DNA from: Pseudomonadota bacterium
GTDB taxonomy: Bacteria; Pseudomonadota; Gammaproteobacteria; Steroidobacterales; Woeseiaceae
Length of the DNA stretch: 32,793 bases
Direction of reading: 5' to 3'
Assembly (NCBI GenBank): GCA_027618995.1
Contig: JAQCGO010000025.1
Coordinates: forward strand, 1 to 32,793
The first letter of the stretch is position 1. Every line of letters starts with the position of its first letter. Under the pieces are notes generated by a model. It was not told the origin of the DNA. It did no database searches and saw only the letters and a list, made by a program, of their open reading frames with translations. A program made the position numbers and the translations under genes. Of the stretch, positions 31,811-32,793 are shown piece after piece.

Positions 31811-32793
31811 GATTCTTCAACCGGCGCGGCAAGTTCGCGCGCAATACGCAGCATCGCGGCCAGGCTCATGTCGACATCGGCTGCGGTCGTAGACCAGTTG
31901 CTGACACTCATGCGCATCGCCGTTCGTCCCTGCCAGACCGTGACGCCACACCAGCAGGTTCCGTCGCGTTGCACGGCGTCGATGACCTTGCGGGTCATCG
32001 CATCAGTGCCAAATGCGACGAGCACCTGGTTGAGCACCACCTCATTCAGAATTTCGAAGCCGGCCGCACGAAAACCACCCGCAAACCGTCGTGCATGTGC
32101 GCAACTCCGTTCAATCATTGCCGCCAGACCCTGTCGCCCAAGCGTGCGCAATGCGGCCCAGACATCAACGCCCCGTGCACGGCGCGACAGTTCAGGCACA
32201 TAGTCGGATGGATTGCGGCGTGACGATTCGACCGGCAGATAGTCTGCGGTAATCGACATGGCCGCTTTCAGGTCATTTGGATTGCGTACAAATGCGATCC
32301 CGCTGTCATATGGAACGTTCAGCCACTTGTGCGCATCGGTCGCCCACGAATCAGCTTTGTTCACGCCGGCAACGAGCTCGCGCGTAGTGGGCGACGTGGC
32401 TGCCCACAGGCCAAAGGCCCCATCGACATGAACCCAGGCATCGTGTGCTTTGGCCACGTCACAGATCGCGCCTATCGGATCGAACGCACCGCTATTGACG
32501 TTGCCGGCCTGCGTGCAAATGATGGTCGGCCCCGATATCGCCGGCAGTCTGTCGGCCAGCATGCGTCCCTGACCATCGACCGGAACGCGCACGACCCGAT
32601 TGCGGCCGAATCCCAGCAATCCGAGCGACTTGGTCAGCATCGGGTGCGCTTCATCGCCGATTATGACGGTGATTTGCGGCGCACCGATCAATCCTTGCGC
32701 CTCCACGTCCCAGCCTGCGTCGCTGCATACCCGATGTCGTGCAGCCGCGAGTCCCGATAAATTGGCAACTGTTGCCCCGGTCACGAAACCGGC
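31807..32793 (-). CDS. Group II PLP-dependent decarboxylase (N-terminus outside window)
   Basis: A member of the aromatic-L-amino-acid / glutamate / diaminobutyrate decarboxylase family. The frame is open through base 32793, so the N-terminal third or so lies beyond the window. Visible landmarks are AGFVTGATVANLSGLAAARH (phosphate-binding region, usually T-S-G-G-S-E-A-N), TIICTQAGNVNSGAFDP, DAWVHVDGAFGLWA with the PLP-ring Asp, and DSWATDAHKWLNVPYDSG with the Schiff-base lysine. The C-terminal small domain follows (SVSNWSTTAADVD). The first-region sequence VTGATVANL departs from the common TSGGSEANL pattern. The substrate cannot be named. Stop-start overlap with the downstream FAD oxidoreductase suggests that the amine it makes is oxidised by that enzyme. 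Confidence 0.88.
   Translation of the reverse strand, partial: AGFVTGATVANLSGLAAARHRVCSDAGWDVEAQGLIGAPQITVIIGDEAHPMLTKSLGLLGFGRNRVVRVPVDGQGRMLADRLPAISGPTIICTQAGNVNSGAFDPIGAICDVAKAHDAWVHVDGAFGLWAATSPTTRELVAGVNKADSWATDAHKWLNVPYDSGIAFVRNPNDLKAAMSITADYLPVESSRRNPSDYVPELSRRARGVDVWAALRTLGRQGLAAMIERSCAHARRFAGGFRAAGFEILNEVVLNQVLVAFGTDAMTRKVIDAVQRDGTCWCGVTVWQGRTAMRMSVSNWSTTAADVDMSLAAMLRIARELAAPVEES

Overview
The window reads as chromosomal core DNA of a moderately GC-rich gammaproteobacterium. Two things point there: the gene order yebC-ruvC-ruvA-ruvB-ybgC-tolQ-tolR-tolA-tolB-pal-cpoB-tRNA-Lys, and a bifunctional aspartokinase/homoserine dehydrogenase followed by thrB and thrC. A separate long RelA, an sucA-sucB-lpdA cluster and a GPo1-type alkane hydroxylase suggest a free-living, probably aquatic lineage outside the Enterobacterales. 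A closer placement cannot be made from the window alone. There is no phage, IS element, CRISPR array or integron. The longest gene-free stretch is about 180 bases, upstream of alkB.

Layout. (1) 1-3450: the 3' end of aconitase (+), a YgjP-type metallopeptidase (-), a secreted VNG-repeat protein predicted to form a beta-solenoid (-), tatD (+), and a decayed GNAT acetyltransferase tail (-) squeezed between tatD and the next gene. (2) 3423-8748 (-): the threonine operon thrA-thrB-thrC, with a membrane-anchored NERD-domain (nuclease-like) protein overlapping its 3' end. (3) 8842-16969 (-): tRNA-Lys preceded by the Tol-Pal envelope machine, ybgC, the RuvABC Holliday-junction resolvasome and YebC. 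Genes here are tightly packed with several ATGA overlaps. (4) 17073-20583: relA (+), convergent with and overlapping a stomatin/NfeD pair (-). (5) 20730-22199: a sodium:alanine-type symporter (+). (6) 22248-28276 (-): the 2-oxoglutarate dehydrogenase complex (E1, E2, E3), preceded by a DUF5658-like membrane protein. (7) 28424-30451 (+): a short leader ORF, an AlkB alkane monooxygenase and an outer-membrane beta-barrel protein. (8) 30461-32793 (-): an FAD amine/amino-acid oxidoreductase coupled to a group II PLP decarboxylase that runs off the window edge.

How the parts work together. Aconitase and 2-oxoglutarate dehydrogenase serve the TCA cycle. ThrABC makes threonine from aspartate. Tol-Pal-CpoB keeps the outer membrane attached during division. 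YebC and RuvABC are the usual gammaproteobacterial neighbours of tol. AlkB with the neighbouring barrel could take up and hydroxylate alkanes; an alanine replaces the AlkB tryptophan that limits chain length, which suggests long-chain substrates. The decarboxylase-oxidase pair may convert an amino acid to an amine and then an aldehyde.

The least ordinary items are the VNG-repeat protein, the NERD protein tied to thrC, the GNAT relic, tolA lacking a normal start codon where its membrane anchor should begin, a CpoB with a lipobox, and the coupled leader ORF before alkB. I see no single large undescribed system.
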